From NCBI RefSeq assembly GCF_021735925.1, contig NZ_WMEA01000001.1:3502001-3566000 (forward strand): 64,000 nt of DNA, read 5' to 3'. Below, one piece after another: positions 62,195-64,000 of the stretch (position 1 is the stretch's first letter; every line of letters begins with the position of its first letter). The notes under the pieces are model-generated. The model saw only the letters and a program-made list of their open reading frames with translations. It was not told the DNA's origin and did not search any database. The stretch comes from Loktanella sp. M215. GTDB taxonomy: Bacteria > Pseudomonadota > Alphaproteobacteria > Rhodobacterales > Rhodobacteraceae. The position numbers were made by a program, and so were the translations under genes.

Positions 62195-63520
62195 GTGACC
62201 CCAGCAACCCGCCTATCCGCTGCCCTTGACCTGTTGGGCGACGTCGCGCGTGACGCGCGCCCGGCGGACGCTGTCGTGTCGGCCTGGTTGCGCACACGGC
62301 GCGGCATGGACGACAGCGACCGTGGGGCCATTCTTGAGACGCTGAACGGCGTGCTGCGGCACCATTCGCGTCTGGGCTGGTGGCTGGACCGGCAGGGCTG
62401 CAGCGATACCCCGCGCAGCCGGCTGCTGGCATGGCTCGCGCTGGTCGAGCGCCGTTCGCCGGATCAGATCCGGCGTCTGTTCAGCGGCGCCAGGGACGCG
62501 CCCCCTGCCCTGACCGACGATGACGCCCCACTGCTGACCGCATTGCAGGGCAGCACCATCCTGCACCCCGACATGCCCGAAGAGGTGCGTCTGGAATGTC
62601 CGGACTGGGCTGCAGGCCCGCTGCGCCACAGGTTCAAAGAGCAGTTTGCCGCAGAGATGGCGGCCCTTCTGACACCGCCGCCGCTGGATCTGCGGGTCAA
62701 CACGATCAGATCGACGCGCGACGCCATGCTGCGCAGGTTGCAGGATCTTGGCCTGCCAGCCGAAGCCGCGGCACTGGCGCCGCACGGGATCCGGATCAGG
62801 GAACGCCTGTCGCTGGCGCGCCTTGCACCGCTGAAGACCGGAGAGGTCGAAATTCAGGACGAGGGGTCGCAGCTTGTCGCCCTGCTGGTCGATGCCCGCC
62901 CCGGCGAGAGGGTCGTCGATTTCTGCGCCGGAGCCGGTGGCAAGACTCTGGCGATCGCCGCCCAGATGAACAACAAGGGCCATATCGCCGCCTGCGACGT
63001 CAGCGAAGGACGGCTGAAACGCTGCGCGGAACGGCTGCGCAAGGCCGGGCTGCACAATGTGCAGACCCAGCTGCTGACCAGCGAGACGGACCGCTGGGTC
63101 AAACGCCGCAAGCGCAGTTTCGACCGGGTTCTGATCGACGCCCCCTGCAGCGGCACGGGCACATGGCGGCGCAATCCCGATGCCCGCTGGCGGGCGCATC
63201 GGCAAGAAGGTCTGGAGGAGCTTGTCGCTTTGCAGTCGCGCATCCTGACCAGTGCAGCACGCCTTGTGAAACCGGGCGGGCGCCTAGTCTATGCCACCTG
63301 CTCGATGTTGTCAGAAGAGAACGAGGCGCAGGTCGTGGCCTTCCTTGCGGCGCACCCGGATTTTCGCGTGGTGCCGATACGGGACGTCGCGCCACAGTTG
63401 GCGGGGCAGACCGTTGACGGCTTTCTGTCGCTGACACCGGCGCGCCACGATACCGACGGCTTTTTCGCCGCCGTGATGCAGCGGGAAGCTGAATCCGTGC
63501 CGCCGCCGGAGTCCGTCTGA
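62195..63520 (+). CDS. RsmB/NOP family rRNA (cytosine-C5) methyltransferase
   Basis: 441 residues from GTG 62195. The N-terminal NusB-like/PUA-type region (about 1-150) is followed by the SAM-binding domain: VVDFCAGAGGKTLAIAAQM (SAM motif I, near 245), RVLIDAPCSGTGTWRRNPD with the PC motif cysteine near 318, and YATCSMLSEENE with the catalytic TC cysteine near 366. It methylates C5 of cytosine in rRNA or tRNA; the site is not readable. The 143-base gap upstream holds two small perfect hairpins and no other gene. Confidence 0.88.
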   Translation: MTPATRLSAALDLLGDVARDARPADAVVSAWLRTRRGMDDSDRGAILETLNGVLRHHSRLGWWLDRQGCSDTPRSRLLAWLALVERRSPDQIRRLFSGARDAPPALTDDDAPLLTALQGSTILHPDMPEEVRLECPDWAAGPLRHRFKEQFAAEMAALLTPPPLDLRVNTIRSTRDAMLRRLQDLGLPAEAAALAPHGIRIRERLSLARLAPLKTGEVEIQDEGSQLVALLVDARPGERVVDFCAGAGGKTLAIAAQMNNKGHIAACDVSEGRLKRCAERLRKAGLHNVQTQLLTSETDRWVKRRKRSFDRVLIDAPCSGTGTWRRNPDARWRAHRQEGLEELVALQSRILTSAARLVKPGGRLVYATCSMLSEENEAQVVAFLAAHPDFRVVPIRDVAPQLAGQTVDGFLSLTPARHDTDGFFAAVMQREAESVPPPESV

Positions 63521-63760
63521 CCCAGAAGGGTGCCACGTCAGGCCGTCACCTTCATCGCAATGGCCACGTCTGATCAGGCGGCATCTTGGCGTCACGGCTT
63601 CCATGCGATGACCTTGGCATACCGTGTGTCTGCGACCCTTCATCACGATCACGCGCCCTCAATGGACAGCTCAGATTGTTTCGACTACGATTTCTGCAAG
63701 CTTTGATGGTGCGCGGTCCCCTTGACACCGCGCGGCGTCAATTCGGGGGGGAGAATCCAT

Positions 63761-64000
63761 ATGTGTCATATTTTCGCCGGTCAGGATCCGCATCGCTATG
63801 CCAGTCAGACCCGCCGCCTGCGGCTGAACGGGCAAAGCACCAGCATCCGGCTTGAAAATGCCTTTTGGGCGGTCATCGACCAGATCGCGGCCCGCGACGG
63901 GGTGACAACGCCGATGTTCATCTCGAAACTGCACGCGGAAGTGCTTGAACTGCATGGCGAGCCGGAGAATTTCACCTCGCTGCTGCGGTGCGCCTGCCTG
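63761..64000 (+). CDS. Ribbon-helix-helix domain protein, 5' end
   Basis: 80 residues visible; the gene runs off the right edge. GGGGGGGAGAATCCAT before ATG 63761 is a good ribosome binding site. The segment SIRLENAFWAVIDQIAARD with TTPMFISKLHAEV is the RHH_4-type fold; the leading MCHIFAGQDPHRYASQT and Arg/Leu-rich strand LRLNG are typical of the same alphaproteobacterial family. The DNA target is unknown. The 240 bases between the methyltransferase stop and this start hold no other supportable gene. Confidence 0.82.
   Translation, partial: MCHIFAGQDPHRYASQTRRLRLNGQSTSIRLENAFWAVIDQIAARDGVTTPMFISKLHAEVLELHGEPENFTSLLRCACL

Noticed and set aside
63521..63760. A gene in the gap before the ribbon-helix-helix protein
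   Set aside because: Short frames lack a ribosome binding site and motif. Only a TTGACA-like hexamer without a well-spaced -10 and a GCGCGGT/ACCGCGC pair were seen.

Overview
The window looks like a chromosomal segment of a high-GC alphaproteobacterium, most likely Rhodobacteraceae (Roseobacter group). The support is a tRNA-His with the alphaproteobacterial form (no encoded G-1, U72, A73), the rluD-rpoH and dnaG-rpoD pairs, MmcB, a B12-free rib/nus cluster with a degenerate RibA domain, TctCBA with its TctDE two-component system, KpsC/KpsS-type capsule genes, and an acyl-CoA dehydrogenase and ligase that resemble DmdC and DmdB. I see no transposase, integrase, CRISPR array or rRNA operon. The window is gene-dense and mostly core, with dispersed non-coding repeats.

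Layout. 0-5 kb: the end of an oligopeptidase, a GNAT acetyltransferase, two NAD(P)-dependent oxidoreductases, and rluD-rpoH with a heat-shock-type promoter in front of rpoH. 5-11 kb: a regulated tricarboxylate uptake locus, with binding protein/tctE/tctD on one strand and tctCBA on the other. 11-13.4 kb: tRNA-His, small conserved genes, mmcB and a likely 6S RNA. 13.4-23.2 kb: the riboflavin cluster nrdR-ribD ... ribE-unknown-ribBA-ribH-nusB on the minus strand. It is split by three plus-strand capsule genes (kpsS, a Wza/KpsD-like lipoprotein and kpsC). 23.3-32.5 kb: YjbQ, an SDR, a dienelactone hydrolase, HlyU, rpoD, dnaG, a MATE pump and two PaaI-type thioesterases.

32.5-44 kb: a ten-helix putative manganese exporter with a palindromic operator, two MerR regulators that share one operator motif, and a beta-oxidation operon (acyl-CoA dehydrogenase, GST, thiolase, fadB), followed by a sulfotransferase and an acyl-CoA ligase. 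44-51.2 kb: a possible inactive M48-like protein, a SPOR-domain protein and a tightly overlapped nucleoside salvage operon cdd-deoA-deoB-add-upp. 51.3-53 kb: three small DUF3072-type paralogues around a secreted lysozyme-like protein. 53-64 kb: malic enzyme, a glycosyltransferase, prpE, csbD, NAD kinase, glyA, a DsbA/FrnE-like protein, an rRNA methyltransferase, and the start of a ribbon-helix-helix protein.

What stands out: (i) a dispersed intergenic repeat family with a near-invariant 20-nt head and variable GC hairpins, one copy of which supplies the stop codon of the MATE gene; (ii) a plus-strand GC-skew reversal inside the rib operon near 15 kb; (iii) matching palindromes before both MerR genes; (iv) a perfect NrdR-box-like palindrome before the SPOR gene; (v) the DUF3072 trio. 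All function calls come from reading translated motifs by eye. No database search was run.
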